Shown here: in pieces, positions 27,977 through 37,860 of the stretch | Layout of the letters: each line of letters begins with the position of its first letter | How positions within the stretch are numbered: the first letter of the stretch is position 1 | DNA from: Pseudomonas rhizoryzae | Lineage (GTDB): Bacteria > Pseudomonadota > Gammaproteobacteria > Pseudomonadales > Pseudomonadaceae | Direction: 5' to 3' | DNA: 64,000 nucleotides | Assembly: GCF_005250615.1 (NCBI RefSeq) | Contig: NZ_SULM01000013.1 | Location: 108,277-172,276 of the forward strand | Position numbers and translations under genes: made by a program | The notes under the pieces: generated by a model | What the model saw: the letters and a program-made list of their open reading frames with translations, nothing else | Told to the model about the DNA's origin: nothing | The model's database searches: none

Positions 27977-28920
27977 GAGTGCCCCTCCGTAAGGGATTGA
28001 TTGGCGGCGACTTGGGCGCCGGCCTGGGTACGGCTGGCGAGGATACGCCCGAAATATTCGCGCGCACCGCGCGCATGGGTCAGCACCTCCATGAGGAACT
28101 GACCATCGCCGGCCTGGATGGCGCCACGCAGCTCGTCGAGATCGGCGCGATAGGTATCCAGGGCCTGCAGCACGGCTTCGCGGTTGGCGATGAAGATGTC
28201 GTGCCACATGGTTGGATCGCTGCCGGCGATACGGGTGAAGTCGCGGAAGCCGCCAGCGGCGTAGTGGAATATCTCGCGGTTCTCGCTGCGCTTGGCCAAC
28301 GAGTCCACCAGATTAAACGCCAACAGGTGCGGCAGATGGCTGGTGGCGGCGAGGACCTGGTCATGGTGCTCGACGGTCATGTGCTCGACGTCGGCGCCGA
28401 TGGCGCGCCAGAGCCGGTCGACCTTGTCCAGATCGGCCGCCAAGGTCTCCTCCAGCGGAGTGAGGATGACTTTATGGCGATTGAACAAGGCCGCGTTGGC
28501 CGCCGTGACGCCACTGCGCTCGGAACCGGCGATGGGATGACCCGGCACGAAATGGAGCGCCTGGCCGGCGAAGGCCTGGCGGGCGGCGCGCACCACGTTG
28601 CCCTTGGCACTGCCGACATCGGTGAGGATGGCCGCACCCAGCGGCAGCGCCGCCAGCTCGGCGAGCACCCGTTCCATGGCCAGGATGGGCACGGCGAGCT
28701 GGATGACGTCGGCGCCCGGACAGGCCTCGGCCAGCTCGGCGACGCAGCGGTCGACCACGCCCAGTTCGACGGCCAGGCGCCGGGTCTCGGGATCGCGATC
28801 GATCCCCACCACTTCACGACAGAGACCACTGGCACGCGCGCCCTTGGCGAAGGAGCCGCCAATCAGGCCCAGGCCGACGACGACGAGGCGTTCGATCAGC
28901 GGAGTGGCCACTTCAGCCAC
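27973..28920 (-). CDS. tyrA: Prephenate dehydrogenase, stand-alone (not fused to AroA)
   Basis: TyrA (cyclohexadienyl dehydrogenase type) makes 4-hydroxyphenylpyruvate for tyrosine. The 315-residue product has [19 protein letters not shown] (NAD binding), [27 protein letters not shown] (with the catalytic His) and [21 protein letters not shown]. In P. aeruginosa and most pseudomonads I know this frame continues into EPSP synthase (AroA), giving a bifunctional protein of about 740 residues. Here it stops after 315 residues with an ordinary TGA that overlaps the cmk start, and no aroA sequence follows. Its own start overlaps hisC by 8 bases. Confidence 0.95.
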   Translation of the reverse strand: MAEVATPLIERLVVVGLGLIGGSFAKGARASGLCREVVGIDRDPETRRLAVELGVVDRCVAELAEACPGADVIQLAVPILAMERVLAELAALPLGAAILTDVGSAKGNVVRAARQAFAGQALHFVPGHPIAGSERSGVTAANAALFNRHKVILTPLEETLAADLDKVDRLWRAIGADVEHMTVEHHDQVLAATSHLPHLLAFNLVDSLAKRSENREIFHYAAGGFRDFTRIAGSDPTMWHDIFIANREAVLQALDTYRADLDELRGAIQAGDGQFLMEVLTHARGAREYFGRILASRTQAGAQVAANQSLTEGHS

Positions 28921-30025
28921 GAGCCAGCACCTTGGTCAGCGCTGCCAGGAACCGGGCGTTTTCCGCTTCGGTGCCAATGGAGACGCGCAGGAAGGTGGGC
29001 ATGCCATAGCCGGCGACGGGGCGCACGATGACACCCTCTTGCAGCAGGCCCAGGTTGATCGGCGCGGCGTCACGGCCCAGGTCGACGGCGATGAAATTGC
29101 CGCGCGAGGGAATCCATTTGAGGTCCAGCTCGCGGAAGCCGGCTTCCAATTGGGCCATGCCGGCATCGTTCAAGGCGCGACTGCGGGCCAGGTAGTCGCT
29201 GTCGGCCAGGGCGGCGCAGGCGGCGGCCTGGGCTAGGCTGTTGACGTTGAACGGCTGGCGTACGCGATTGAGGACGTCGGCCACGGTCGGCGAGGAGAAG
29301 GCGTAGCCGACCCGCAGGGCGGCCAAGCCGTAGGCCTTGGAGAAGGTCCGCGAGACGATCAGGTTCGGGTACTGCGCGAGGAAGGCCAGGCCATCCGGCA
29401 GCTCATCGCCTTCGGCGTATTCGATGTAGGCCTCGTCCAGCACCACCAGGACGTGCTCGGGGACGCGGGCGAGGAAGCGTGCCAGGGCCTCGCTGTCGAA
29501 CCAGGTGCCGGTGGGATTGTTGGGGTTGGCGACGAAGACCACTCGGGTCTCGGCATCGATGGCGGCGAGCATGGCCTCGAGATCGTGACCATAGTCCTTG
29601 GCCGGCACGCTACGTCCCTCGGCGCCGATGGCCAGGGTCACCAGCGGATAGACGGCGAAGGCATGCTCGCTGAACACGGCGTTGTAGCCGGGTGCCAGAT
29701 AGGCACGGGCGACCAGTTCGAGGATGTCGTTGGAACCATTGCCCAGGGTGATGCCGCTGGGGGCCACGCCGAAACGCTGGCTGAGGGCCTGCTTGAGGTC
29801 GAAGGCGTTGCCGTCGGGATAGCGGGTCAGCTCGGCCAGCTCGGCGCGGATGGCCTCGAGCGCCTTGGCACTGGGGCCGAGGGGATTCTCGTTGCTGGCG
29901 AGCTTGACGATGCTGGCGGGCGCGATGCCCAACTCGCGGGCCAGTTCATCGACGGGCTTGCCGGGCACGTAGGGCGAGAGTTTCTGTACGCCGGGAAGGG
30001 CTTGTGCCAGGAAATCGCAGCTCAT
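28913..30025 (-). CDS. hisC: Histidinol-phosphate aminotransferase (HisC2 type)
   Basis: A PLP aminotransferase of 370 residues acting on histidinol phosphate and, in this genomic context, often on aromatic keto acids. Motifs: KLASNENPLGPS, GNGSNDILELVARA, VFVANPNNPTGTW, DEAYIEYAEG and the PLP-lysine segment SRTFSKAYGLAALRVGY. It is the first gene of the hisC-tyrA-cmk-rpsA series here. In P. aeruginosa pheA, serC and gyrA lie upstream; here they are absent and a YitT-family gene follows instead. Confidence 0.95.
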   Translation of the reverse strand: MSCDFLAQALPGVQKLSPYVPGKPVDELARELGIAPASIVKLASNENPLGPSAKALEAIRAELAELTRYPDGNAFDLKQALSQRFGVAPSGITLGNGSNDILELVARAYLAPGYNAVFSEHAFAVYPLVTLAIGAEGRSVPAKDYGHDLEAMLAAIDAETRVVFVANPNNPTGTWFDSEALARFLARVPEHVLVVLDEAYIEYAEGDELPDGLAFLAQYPNLIVSRTFSKAYGLAALRVGYAFSSPTVADVLNRVRQPFNVNSLAQAAACAALADSDYLARSRALNDAGMAQLEAGFRELDLKWIPSRGNFIAVDLGRDAAPINLGLLQEGVIVRPVAGYGMPTFLRVSIGTEAENARFLAALTKVLARG

Positions 30026-30139
30026 GGAGACCTCTTCAACTTGCGATGACGACGGCCGCGGCCGCCGAAAATGGGCGCCATCTTAAAGCCAAGGCGGGTC
30101 GCGGACCAATCGAAGTTGCGCTGGCGCGACGGAAAGCCC

Positions 30140-30751
30140 CTAGCTGATGGCGCTGTAGCGACCGGGGCGATGGTTGATCGCCAGGGTCAGATTGAGGATG
30201 ACGGCGCCAAGAATGGAGGTCAGGATCGCGCCTGGCTCCACGACGAACAGCGCCAGCAGGACGATCAGGCAATCGATGCCCATCTGGATCTTGCCGGCGC
30301 GCCAGCCGTAGCGATCCTGCAGGTAGAGCACGGCGATGTTGATGCCGCCCAGGCTGGCCCGGTGGCGAAACAGGATCAGCAGGCCGACGCCCATCAACAC
30401 GCCACCGATCACCGCGGCATAGAGCGGCTGCAAGGCCTGGAAGGTCACCAGCCTGGGCGTCAGCTCGGTGAACAGCGAGACCAGGGTGACCGCGGCGAGG
30501 GTCCGCAGGGTGAAAGCCCAACCCAGGCGCTTCACCGCCAGCCAGTAGAACGGCAGATTGATGAGGAAGAAAGCCTGGCCGAAGGACAGCCGGGTGCCGT
30601 ACTGGGCGAGAAACGCAAGGCCCGCCGTGCCGCCGGTGAGCAACTCGGCGTGACGATAGAGGTTGATCGCCAGGGCGATCATCAGCGTCGCGCTGAGGAG
30701 CGCCTGGACGTCTTCCAGCAGGGTATGGCGTTGCGGAGAAGCGGAAGTCAT
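30140..30751 (-). CDS. YitT family membrane protein (DUF161)
   Basis: A 203-residue membrane protein starting MTSASPQRHTLLEDV, with about five hydrophobic segments: LLSATLMIALAINLYRHA, LLTGGTAGLAFLAQYG, FFLINLPFYWLAVKRLGW, AAVIGGVLMGVGLLILFRH and the C-terminal MGIDCLIVLLALFVV. The glycine motifs TGGTAGLAF and GGVLMGVGLG-like segment are typical of the YitT/DUF161 family. It lacks the extra C-terminal domain of Bacillus YitT. Function is unknown, possibly small-molecule transport. It lies alone between hisC and gltX, at a break in conserved gene order. Confidence 0.85.
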   Translation of the reverse strand: MTSASPQRHTLLEDVQALLSATLMIALAINLYRHAELLTGGTAGLAFLAQYGTRLSFGQAFFLINLPFYWLAVKRLGWAFTLRTLAAVTLVSLFTELTPRLVTFQALQPLYAAVIGGVLMGVGLLILFRHRASLGGINIAVLYLQDRYGWRAGKIQMGIDCLIVLLALFVVEPGAILTSILGAVILNLTLAINHRPGRYSAIS

Positions 30752-30810
30752 ACGGCCATCCTGGCATGGGGAAAAGGCACGACCCCGGCGCGGGGTCGGC
30801 CGGGAGAGCG

Positions 30811-32292
30811 TCAGCCGAGTTCGGCCAGCAGCTTTTCCCACTCCTTGGTTTCCTTCTTGGACGGTGCACCCAGCAGCTCCACCGCCTGGCGCAGGCGGAA
30901 GCGGGTGAGGTCCGGGCCGAGGATTTCCATCGCATCCAGCACCGAGACCGAGCTAGCCTGGCCGGTGATGGCGGCGAACAGCAGCGGCATGACATCCCGC
31001 AGCTTGAGCTGCTGGTGCTCGGCGACGGTCTGGATCACCGCGGTGATGCGTTCCTTGTCCCAGGTGCGCAGGGCTTCGAGCTTCCACAGCAACAGTTGCA
31101 TCACCAGCCGAACCTGGTCGGCGGAGAGCTTCTTGTGTTGGAACAGCGCGGGGTCCAGATTCAGGGCACCGCTGAAGAAGAAGCCGGCCAGCGGGGCGAT
31201 CTGGCTGAAGGTCTCGACGCGCTGCTGGACCAGGGGCGCGATCTTGAGCAGGTACTCGGGATTGAGCGCCCACTGCTGCACCTCGGCGGCGAAGCGCTCG
31301 GGGCTCAGCTCGCGCAGCCACTGGCCGTTGAGCCAGGAGAGCTTTTCGACGTCGAAGATGGGGCCACCGAGGGACACGCGCTGGAGGTCGAAATGCTCGA
31401 TCATCTCGGCCAGGGTGAACTTCTCGCGCTCGTCGGGCATGGACCAGCCCATGCGGCCGAGGTAGTTGAGCATGGCTTCGGGCAGGTAGCCCATGCGCTG
31501 GTAGAAGGTCACCGAGGTGGGATTCTTGCGCTTGGAGAGCTTGCTCTTGTCCGGGTTGCGCAGCAGCGGCATGTAGCACAGCTTGGGTTGTTCCCAGCCG
31601 AAGTATTCGTAGAGCTTTATCAGCTTGGGTGCCGAGGGCAGCCACTCTTCGCCGCGCAGGACGTGGGTGATGCCCATCAGGTGGTCGTCGACCACGTTGG
31701 CCAGGAAGTAGGTGGGCAGGCCATCGGCCTTCATCAGCACCTGCATGTCCATGCGATCCCAGGGGATCTCGACGTCACCGCGCAGAAGATCGGGCACGAC
31801 GCAGACGCCCTCCTCCGGCACCTTCATGCGGATGACGTAGGGCTGGCCGGCGTCCAGGCGCTGCTGCACTTCTTCCGGGCTGAGGCGCAGGCCGCGACCG
31901 TCGTAGCGCGGGGTCTCGCCCCGCGCCTGCTGTTCGGCGCGCATCTGGTCGAGTTCTTCGGGCGTGGCGAAGCAGTAGAAGGCATGGCCCTTCTGCACCA
32001 GTTCGCGCGCGTACTGCCAGTAGATCTCGCCGCGCTCGCTCTGCCGATAGGGACCGTGGGGACCACCGACGTCCGGGCCCTCGTCCCACTCGATGCCCAG
32101 CCAGCGCAGGGCGTCGTAGATCTGCTGTTCGGATTCGCGGGTCGAGCGGACCTGGTCGGTATCCTCGATGCGCAGGATGAACTGACCGCCGTGCTGGCGG
32201 GCGAAGCAGAGGTTGAACAGGGCGATATAGGCGGTACCGACATGCGGGTCGCCAGTGGGCGACGGCGCGATGCGCGTGCGAACGGTGGTCAT
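30811..32292 (-). CDS. gltX: Glutamyl-tRNA synthetase
   Basis: GltX charges tRNA-Glu. The 493-residue class I synthetase begins [22 protein letters not shown], containing the HIGH-type signature as HVGT, and has the KMSKS-type signature KLSKRKN (within [12 protein letters not shown]). A longer frame upstream runs back into uvrB and is not real. It keeps company with uvrB as in P. aeruginosa. Confidence 0.97.
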   Translation of the reverse strand: MTTVRTRIAPSPTGDPHVGTAYIALFNLCFARQHGGQFILRIEDTDQVRSTRESEQQIYDALRWLGIEWDEGPDVGGPHGPYRQSERGEIYWQYARELVQKGHAFYCFATPEELDQMRAEQQARGETPRYDGRGLRLSPEEVQQRLDAGQPYVIRMKVPEEGVCVVPDLLRGDVEIPWDRMDMQVLMKADGLPTYFLANVVDDHLMGITHVLRGEEWLPSAPKLIKLYEYFGWEQPKLCYMPLLRNPDKSKLSKRKNPTSVTFYQRMGYLPEAMLNYLGRMGWSMPDEREKFTLAEMIEHFDLQRVSLGGPIFDVEKLSWLNGQWLRELSPERFAAEVQQWALNPEYLLKIAPLVQQRVETFSQIAPLAGFFFSGALNLDPALFQHKKLSADQVRLVMQLLLWKLEALRTWDKERITAVIQTVAEHQQLKLRDVMPLLFAAITGQASSVSVLDAMEILGPDLTRFRLRQAVELLGAPSKKETKEWEKLLAELG

Positions 32293-32371
32293 CGGCTTTC
32301 CTGAAGACACGGGAGGCTGCAAAGGCGGAATGGTAGCAGCGCCAGCCCTGGCGCTGCCAGTTGGAGCAGGC

Positions 32372-34381
32372 TTAGACCTGGACCAGGCGCTCGCGCAGGG
32401 CCTGGATCTCGTCCCGTAGCTGGGCGGCGGACTCGAATTGCAGGTCGCGCGCCAGTTGCAGCATCTTCTCTTCGAGTTGGCGGATACGCTTGCCGATCTC
32501 GCTGGGCGAGCGGAGTTCGGCGGCGTACTCGCCCTGCTCTTCGGCCACCTTGGCTGCTCGACGCTTGCCCTTGGCACCCGGGGCCGCGGCGCCTTCCATG
32601 ATGTCGCGGATGTCCTTCTTGATGCCCTGGGGCACGATGCCGTGCTCTTCATTGAAGGCCAGCTGCTTGTTGCGGCGGCGCTCGGTCTCGTCGATGGCGC
32701 GCTGCATGGAGCCGGTGATGCTGTCGGCGTAGAGAATGGCCTTGCCATTGAGGTTACGCGCCGCCCGGCCGATGGTCTGGATCAGCGAGCGCTCGGAACG
32801 CAGGAAGCCTTCCTTGTCGGCGTCGAGCACGGCGACCAGGGACACCTCGGGCATGTCCAAGCCCTCACGCAAGAGGTTGATGCCCACCAGGACGTCGAAG
32901 GTACCCAAACGTAGGTCGCGGATGATTTCCACTCGCTCCACGGTGTCGATGTCCGAGTGCAGATAGCGCACCCGCACGTCGTGGTCGGCGAGGTAATCGG
33001 TGAGGTCCTCGGCCATGCGCTTGGTCAGGGTGGTGCAGAGCACCCGCTCCTCCTGGGCCACGCGCAGGCGGATTTCGGAGAGCAGGTCGTCCACCTGGGT
33101 GGTGGCCGGGCGGATCTCGATGATGGGGTCGACCAGGCCGGTGGGGCGCACCACCTGTTCGATGACGCGCCCGGCGTGCTCTTCCTCGTAGGGCCCCGGG
33201 GTGGCCGAAACGAAGATGGTCTGGGGCGCCCCGGCTTCCCACTCCTCGAACTTGAGCGGCCGGTTGTCCAGCGCCGAGGGTAGGCGGAAGCCGTATTCCA
33301 CCAGGGTTTCCTTGCGCGAACGGTCGCCCTTGAACATGGCGCCGATCTGCGGAACGGTGACGTGGGATTCGTCGATCACCAGCAGGGCGTTGCTCGGCAG
33401 GTAGTCGTAGAGAGTCGGCGGCGGCTCACCCGGACCGCGACCGGAGAGGTAACGGCTGTAGTTCTCGATGCCGTTGCAATAACCCAGCTCGAGGATCATC
33501 TCCAGGTCGAAGCGGGTGCGCTGCTCCAGGCGCTGGGCTTCGAGCAGGCGATTCTGGCTGCGCAACCATTCCAGCCGGTCGGCCAGCTCCAGCTTGATGT
33601 TCTCGATGGCGCCCAGCAGGGTCTCGCGCGGCGTGGCGTAGTGGGTCTTGGGATAGAAGGTGAAGCGCGGCAGCTTGCGGATCACCTCGCCGGTGAGGGG
33701 ATCGAAGGCCGACAGGCTTTCCACCTCGTCGTCGAAGAGTTCGACGCGTACCGCTTCCAGGTCGGATTCCGCCGGGAAGATGTCGATGACGTCGCCGCGT
33801 ACGCGGAAGGTGGCCCGGGCGAATTCCATGTCGTTGCGACTGTATTGCAGCTCGGCCAGCCGGCGCAGGATGGTGCGCTGGTCGATTCGATCGCCACGAT
33901 CCAGGTGCAGGACCATCTTCAGATAGGCCTCGGGACTGCCCAGGCCGTAGATGGAAGACACCGAGGCGACGATGATGGCGTCCTTGCGCTCCAGCAGGGC
34001 CTTGGTGGCGGACAGCCGCATCTGTTCGATGTGGTCGTTGATGGACGAGTCCTTCTCGATGAAGGTATCCGAAGACGGCACATAGGCTTCCGGCTGGTAG
34101 TAGTCGTAATAGGAGACGAAATACTCCACCGAGTTGTTCGGGAAGAACGCCTTGAACTCGCCATAGAGCTGGGCGGCCAGGGTCTTGTTCGGCGCCAGCA
34201 CCATGGTCGGACGCTGTACCTGGGCGATGACGTTGGCGATGCTGAAGGTCTTGCCCGAGCCGGTCACGCCGAGCAGGGTCTGGTGCGACAGGCCCGCTTC
34301 CAGGCCTTCCACCATCTGGCGAATGGCTTCGGGCTGGTCGCCGGCCGGGGTGTAGCGGGTGGAGAGTTGGAATGCGGACAT
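32372..34381 (-). CDS. uvrB: UvrABC system protein B
   Basis: UvrB is the damage-verifying helicase of nucleotide excision repair. The start [20 protein letters not shown] gives 669 residues and is preceded by TTGAGGCAGCC. It has Walker [13 protein letters not shown] at about 39-48, the beta-hairpin segment [27 protein letters not shown], and a C-terminal UvrC-binding UVR motif ([18 protein letters not shown]...). No LexA-type CTG-N10-CAG box is obvious in the 247-base gap to the divergent aminotransferase gene. Confidence 0.98.
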   Translation of the reverse strand: MSAFQLSTRYTPAGDQPEAIRQMVEGLEAGLSHQTLLGVTGSGKTFSIANVIAQVQRPTMVLAPNKTLAAQLYGEFKAFFPNNSVEYFVSYYDYYQPEAYVPSSDTFIEKDSSINDHIEQMRLSATKALLERKDAIIVASVSSIYGLGSPEAYLKMVLHLDRGDRIDQRTILRRLAELQYSRNDMEFARATFRVRGDVIDIFPAESDLEAVRVELFDDEVESLSAFDPLTGEVIRKLPRFTFYPKTHYATPRETLLGAIENIKLELADRLEWLRSQNRLLEAQRLEQRTRFDLEMILELGYCNGIENYSRYLSGRGPGEPPPTLYDYLPSNALLVIDESHVTVPQIGAMFKGDRSRKETLVEYGFRLPSALDNRPLKFEEWEAGAPQTIFVSATPGPYEEEHAGRVIEQVVRPTGLVDPIIEIRPATTQVDDLLSEIRLRVAQEERVLCTTLTKRMAEDLTDYLADHDVRVRYLHSDIDTVERVEIIRDLRLGTFDVLVGINLLREGLDMPEVSLVAVLDADKEGFLRSERSLIQTIGRAARNLNGKAILYADSITGSMQRAIDETERRRNKQLAFNEEHGIVPQGIKKDIRDIMEGAAAPGAKGKRRAAKVAEEQGEYAAELRSPSEIGKRIRQLEEKMLQLARDLQFESAAQLRDEIQALRERLVQV

Positions 34382-34567
34382 GGCTGCCTCAAGAGCACGA
34401 AAAATGCACGGACGCCACCGCGCTGACGCACGATCAGGGCGGTGTGGACGAGGAAAATGCTGGAGCGCTTTAAGTGAGGCCGCAAGCGCCCTTTTGCAAT
34501 GCGCCATCGCCACCATACGTCAGGAACACTCGACTGAGGTCGGGTCGCGATGACGTCTGCAGGGGGC

Positions 34568-34573
34568 TATACT
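34568..34573 (+). promoter_or_regulatory. Possible -10 element of the aminotransferase promoter
   Basis: TATACT, 56 bases upstream of the aminotransferase ATG, matches the -10 consensus at five of six positions. The -35 region at the right distance (TCGCGA) is poor, so only the -10 is offered. Confidence 0.35.
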
Positions 34574-34628
34574 CCCTGACTCTTAGCATTCCGCCCTTCC
34601 CTTCACCCCTCATTCGAGCCCCTGCCCC

Positions 34629-35831
34629 ATGAGTTTGTTCTCCGCCGTCGAAATGGCACCCCGCGACCCCATCCTTGGCCTTAACGAGGCCTACAACGCC
34701 GATGCCCGTCCGCACAAGGTCAATCTGGGCGTGGGGGTCTACTACGACGAGCAGGGCCGCATTCCGCTGTTGCGCGCCGTGGCCGAGGCCGAAAAGCAAC
34801 GCGTGGCGGCCCAGGCACCGCGTGGCTATCTGCCCATCGAAGGCATCGCCGCCTACGACCAGGCCGTGCAGCACCTGCTGTTCGGCGCCGAGTCGAGCCT
34901 GGTGCGCGATGGCCGTGCCATCACCGTGCAGGCCGTGGGCGGCACCGGTGCCCTGAAGATCGGTGCCGATTTTCTCAAGCGCCTGCTGCCCGACGCCGTG
35001 GTCGCCATCAGCGATCCGAGCTGGGAAAACCACCGCGCCCTGTTCGAGGGTGCCGGCTTTCCCGTGCAGACCTACCGCTACTATGACGCCGCCAGCCATG
35101 GCCTGAATCGCGAAGGCTTCCTGGCCGACCTCGAGGCGCTGCCGGAGCGCTCGGTGGTGGTGCTGCACGCCTGCTGCCACAACCCCACCGGGGTGGACCT
35201 GCAGCCGGCCGACTGGCAGGCCGTGCTGGAGGTGGTCAAGACCCGCAACCTGGTGCCCTTCCTCGACATCGCCTACCAGGGCTTTGGCGACGGCATCGAG
35301 GAAGACGCCCAGGCCGTACGGCTGTTCGCCGATTCCGGCCTGACCTTCCTGGTCTCCAGCTCCTTCTCCAAGTCGTTCTCGCTGTACGGCGAGCGCGTGG
35401 GCGCCCTGACCCTGGTCAGCGAGAGCCGCGAGGAAAGCGCGCGGGTGCTGTCGCAGGTCAAGCGGGTGATCCGCACCAATTATTCCAACCCGCCGACCCA
35501 TGGCGCCACCATCGTCGCCACGGTACTGGGCAGCCCCGAGCTGCGCGCCCTGTGGGAAACCGAGCTGGGCGAAATGCGCCAGCGCATCCGCACCATGCGT
35601 AATGCCCTGGTGGAAGGCCTGGCTGCCGCCGGCGCTCCTCGCGACTTCGCCTTCGTCAACGCCCAGCGCGGCATGTTCTCCTATTCCGGCCTCACCGCCG
35701 AGCAGGTCGAACGCCTGAAGACCGACTTCGGTATCTATGCGGTCAGCACTGGTCGCATCTGCGTGGCCGCGCTGAACGAGCGCAATCTGCCGTCGACCAT
35801 CCAGGCCATCGCTGCGGTATTGAAGGGTTAA
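34629..35831 (+). CDS. Aromatic/aspartate aminotransferase (TyrB/AspC family)
   Basis: A 400-residue class I PLP aminotransferase acting on aspartate and/or aromatic amino acids with 2-oxoglutarate. Motifs: LNEAYNADARPHKVNLGVGVYYDE near the N-terminus, LHACCHNPTGVDL, FLDIAYQGFGDG, SSFSKSFSLYGERVG with the PLP lysine, and a C-terminal GMFSYSGLTAEQVERL and VSTGRICVAALN. These fit the AspC/TyrB subgroup rather than the AspAT of Bacillus type. It is divergent from uvrB, as in P. aeruginosa (PA3138/PA3139). A 466-codon antisense frame over it is spurious. Confidence 0.95.
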   Translation: MSLFSAVEMAPRDPILGLNEAYNADARPHKVNLGVGVYYDEQGRIPLLRAVAEAEKQRVAAQAPRGYLPIEGIAAYDQAVQHLLFGAESSLVRDGRAITVQAVGGTGALKIGADFLKRLLPDAVVAISDPSWENHRALFEGAGFPVQTYRYYDAASHGLNREGFLADLEALPERSVVVLHACCHNPTGVDLQPADWQAVLEVVKTRNLVPFLDIAYQGFGDGIEEDAQAVRLFADSGLTFLVSSSFSKSFSLYGERVGALTLVSESREESARVLSQVKRVIRTNYSNPPTHGATIVATVLGSPELRALWETELGEMRQRIRTMRNALVEGLAAAGAPRDFAFVNAQRGMFSYSGLTAEQVERLKTDFGIYAVSTGRICVAALNERNLPSTIQAIAAVLKG

Positions 35832-35843
35832 GGCGATGCGTTC

Positions 35844-35868
35844 GGCGGCACGCTTTTTCGGTGCCGCC
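35844..35868 (+). terminator. Hairpin after the aminotransferase gene
   Basis: GGCGGCAC and GTGCCGCC form a perfect eight-base stem 12 bases beyond the stop codon. There is no T run after it, so it is a weak candidate for an intrinsic terminator. Confidence 0.4.
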
Positions 35869-35873
35869 AAGGC

Positions 35874-35901
35874 TTGACTTCCCGTTATCTATCAGTAAGA
35901 T
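35874..35901 (+). promoter_or_regulatory. Promoter of tRNA-Asn
   Basis: TTGACT (35874-35879) and TAAGAT (35896-35901) are near-consensus -35 and -10 elements with a 16-base spacer, placed 12 bases before the mature tRNA 5' end and followed by a GC-rich segment typical of stable-RNA promoters. Confidence 0.8.
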
Positions 35902-35913
35902 ACGCCCCGTTGT

Positions 35914-35989
35914 TCCGCGATAGCTCAGTCGGTAGAGCAAATGACTGTTAATCATTGGGTCCCTGGTTCGAGTCCAGGTCGCGGAGCCA
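35914..35989 (+). tRNA. tRNA-Asn (anticodon GTT)
   Basis: A 76-base cloverleaf with encoded CCA. The acceptor arms are TCCGCGA and TCGCGGA with discriminator G. The anticodon stem AATGA/TCATT encloses loop CTGTTAA with GTT at 35947-35949, which reads asparagine codons. The T arm contains GGTTCGAGTCC. A promoter precedes it and an intrinsic terminator follows, so it is transcribed alone. Confidence 0.97.
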
Positions 35990-36365
35990 AAGTCTGAAAA
36001 AGCCCGTAGCGGGTAACCGCTACGGGCTTTTTTGCATGGGTCGGCAATGGCTTCCGGCTAAAGGGTCGATAACCCGCGCGGCGGCGAACCTTGGCGGTGA
36101 GCAGGAGCTCTGCGGAGAGCAAGCCGCTCGATCCACGAGCAATGACCTCCACACCCTGGGTACCCAGGCTAGACCAGACTCCCACCTATACAGGATTTTC
36201 ACAACGCCTCTGCTAGAAACTCGCTGCTGAGGTGACCGCCGCCGGGGCCCTGCATCAAAGGTGCCGTCGAAACCGGCAAAGTCACCACTGAGGCTGCAAT
36301 CCGCCCAAGCGAGGCGGCTTTGCATTAAGCTTCCGCCGCCGTTGTCTACCTCGCAGGTCAGAGCC
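35990..36365 (+). other. Gene-free stretch between tRNA-Asn and the sensor kinase
   Basis: Apart from the tRNA terminator at its start I see no gene here. Short open frames on both strands have no ribosome sites and no family look. No copy of the tRNA 3' end, as left by integrative elements, is found. The last 105 bases are in frame with the kinase gene, and a GTG start within it (36261) cannot be excluded. Confidence 0.6.
36001..36033 (+). terminator. Intrinsic terminator of tRNA-Asn
   Basis: AGCCCGTAGCGG and CCGCTACGGGCT form a perfect 12-base stem with loop GTAA, followed by six T residues. It begins 11 bases after the CCA end. Confidence 0.95.
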
Positions 36366-37379
36366 TTGAATCCATCGTCCAGCCGTCATTGGATCAACGA
36401 CGTCAGCAGCGCCATCAGGGCTCGGCAAAAGCTCGCCTATGGCCTTGCCATGCTGGCGTTCATCCTGGCCCTGCTGGCGCGCTTCGCCCTGGACGACTTC
36501 CTCTCCCAGGGCTTTCCCTACCTGACCTTCTTTCCTGCGGTCATCCTCACCACCTTCTTTTGCGGGACCGGCGCCGGCATTCTCTGCGCCATCCTCTCGG
36601 GACTCGCAGCCTGGTATTTCTTTATTCCGCCGCAGTGGTCATTCGTGATCAATGGCCAGGGCATGCTGGCAATGCTCCTCTATGTGTTCATCGTCAGCGT
36701 GGACATCGTGCTGATCCACTACATGCACACGGCGAGTGCTCGCCTGCGGGCCGAGCAAGAGGTGATCCACGGCCTCTACCAACAGCAGACGACGATGTTC
36801 CAGGAGCTGCAGCATCGGGTCGCCAACAATATCCAGTTCATCGCCTCGCTGCTGATGCTGCAGCAACTCAAGCTGCCGGGCGATAGCGAAGCCTCGCGAG
36901 CGCTGGAGGAAGCCCGCTCGCGCCTGGAAAGCATCTCGCGCATCCATCGCCGTCTGCACGATCCGGCCGACGCCGATCAGCCCGTGGCCCACCACCTGCA
37001 CCTGCTGACCAGCGATCTGCTGGCCGCCACGGGGCTGAGCAACGTGTCCTGCACCATCAGCGCCGAACCGGTGAACTTCGATCTGCCGCGCCTGACCACC
37101 CTGTCGATGCTGGTGGCGGAGGTGGTGACCAACTCGCTCAAGCACGCCTTCGATGGCGATCAGCGTGGCCTGATCAGCATCAGCCTGGAACGGGTCGATG
37201 CCCAGCGTCTGCTGCTGCGCATTGCCGACAACGGTCGTGGCATGCCGCGGCACTTCAATCCGCGCACCAGCCAGCGTCTGGGCTTCAAGATCATCAATAG
37301 CCTGGCCGAGCAACTGGGGGGCGAGGCGCTGTTCAGCGGTGACCAGGGCACCGTGATCGAGGTCGAATTCGCGGCCTGA
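36366..37379 (+). CDS. Orphan sensor histidine kinase, DUF4118 plus HisKA_2
   Basis: The product has four membrane helices in its first 120 residues ([69 protein letters not shown]), the DUF4118 pattern found in KdpD-like sensors. A HisKA_2 domain with [17 protein letters not shown] follows, its phosphorylated His at about residue 150, and then a HATPase domain ([10 protein letters not shown] as N box, RIADNGRGM as G1). The TTG start is chosen because GCAGGTCAGAGCC precedes it; a GTG 105 bases earlier adds residues that look non-coding. No response regulator is adjacent. The input signal is unknown. Confidence 0.85.
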   Translation: MNPSSSRHWINDVSSAIRARQKLAYGLAMLAFILALLARFALDDFLSQGFPYLTFFPAVILTTFFCGTGAGILCAILSGLAAWYFFIPPQWSFVINGQGMLAMLLYVFIVSVDIVLIHYMHTASARLRAEQEVIHGLYQQQTTMFQELQHRVANNIQFIASLLMLQQLKLPGDSEASRALEEARSRLESISRIHRRLHDPADADQPVAHHLHLLTSDLLAATGLSNVSCTISAEPVNFDLPRLTTLSMLVAEVVTNSLKHAFDGDQRGLISISLERVDAQRLLLRIADNGRGMPRHFNPRTSQRLGFKIINSLAEQLGGEALFSGDQGTVIEVEFAA

Positions 37380-37447
37380 CTCGGGCACATCCTATCGGGA
37401 ATAAAAACCCTATATACTGCGCGGCTTTTCCGCCTAGGTGCCCGATC

Positions 37448-37786
37448 ATGACCGCTCTGCCGCCCTGCCCCCACTGCGCTTCCGAATACACCTACGCGGA
37501 CGGCGCCCAGTTGATCTGCCCGGAGTGCGCCCATGAGTGGACGCCGGGTGAGGCCGGTGCCGCCGACGAAGCCAAGGTGATCCGCGATGCCGTGGGCAAC
37601 ACCCTGCAGGACGGCGATACGGTCAGCGTGATCAAGGATCTCAAGGTCAAGGGCTCGTCGCTGGTGGTCAAGGTTGGTACCAAGGTGAAGAACATCCGCC
37701 TGGTCGATGGCGACCACGATATCGATTGCAAGATCGACGGCATCGGCGCGATGAAGCTCAAGTCGGAGTTCGTCAAGAAGGTCTGA
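37448..37786 (+). CDS. yjdM: Zinc-ribbon protein, PhnA/YjdM family
   Basis: The 112-residue product has an N-terminal zinc ribbon ([11 protein letters not shown] and ICPECAHEW, four cysteines) and a C-terminal PhnA domain ([19 protein letters not shown] and [18 protein letters not shown]). The family was once linked to phosphonate use in E. coli, but its cellular role is not established, and no phosphonate genes are nearby. The ATG is preceded by CCTAGGTGCCCGATC. Confidence 0.92.
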   Translation: MTALPPCPHCASEYTYADGAQLICPECAHEWTPGEAGAADEAKVIRDAVGNTLQDGDTVSVIKDLKVKGSSLVVKVGTKVKNIRLVDGDHDIDCKIDGIGAMKLKSEFVKKV

Positions 37787-37860
37787 TCGTCACGGCGGGG
37801 TGTTCGCTGGCGGAGCTATGCCCTACCCTTGGGCCTCTATTGCCTCGCCAAGGATCTTTC

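Noticed and set aside
34382..34628. LexA (SOS) box upstream of uvrB
   Set aside because: No CTG-N10-CAG pattern with good flanks was found in the gap.
34470..35870. 466-codon minus-strand open frame
   Set aside because: It is antisense to the well-supported aminotransferase gene.
35952..36230. Short open frames over tRNA-Asn on both strands
   Set aside because: Translations such as PRPGLEPGT come from the tRNA T-arm and are a known annotation artefact.
35990..36365. Genomic island integrated at tRNA-Asn
   Set aside because: No integrase gene and no repeat of the tRNA 3' end were found downstream. The following genes look chromosomal.
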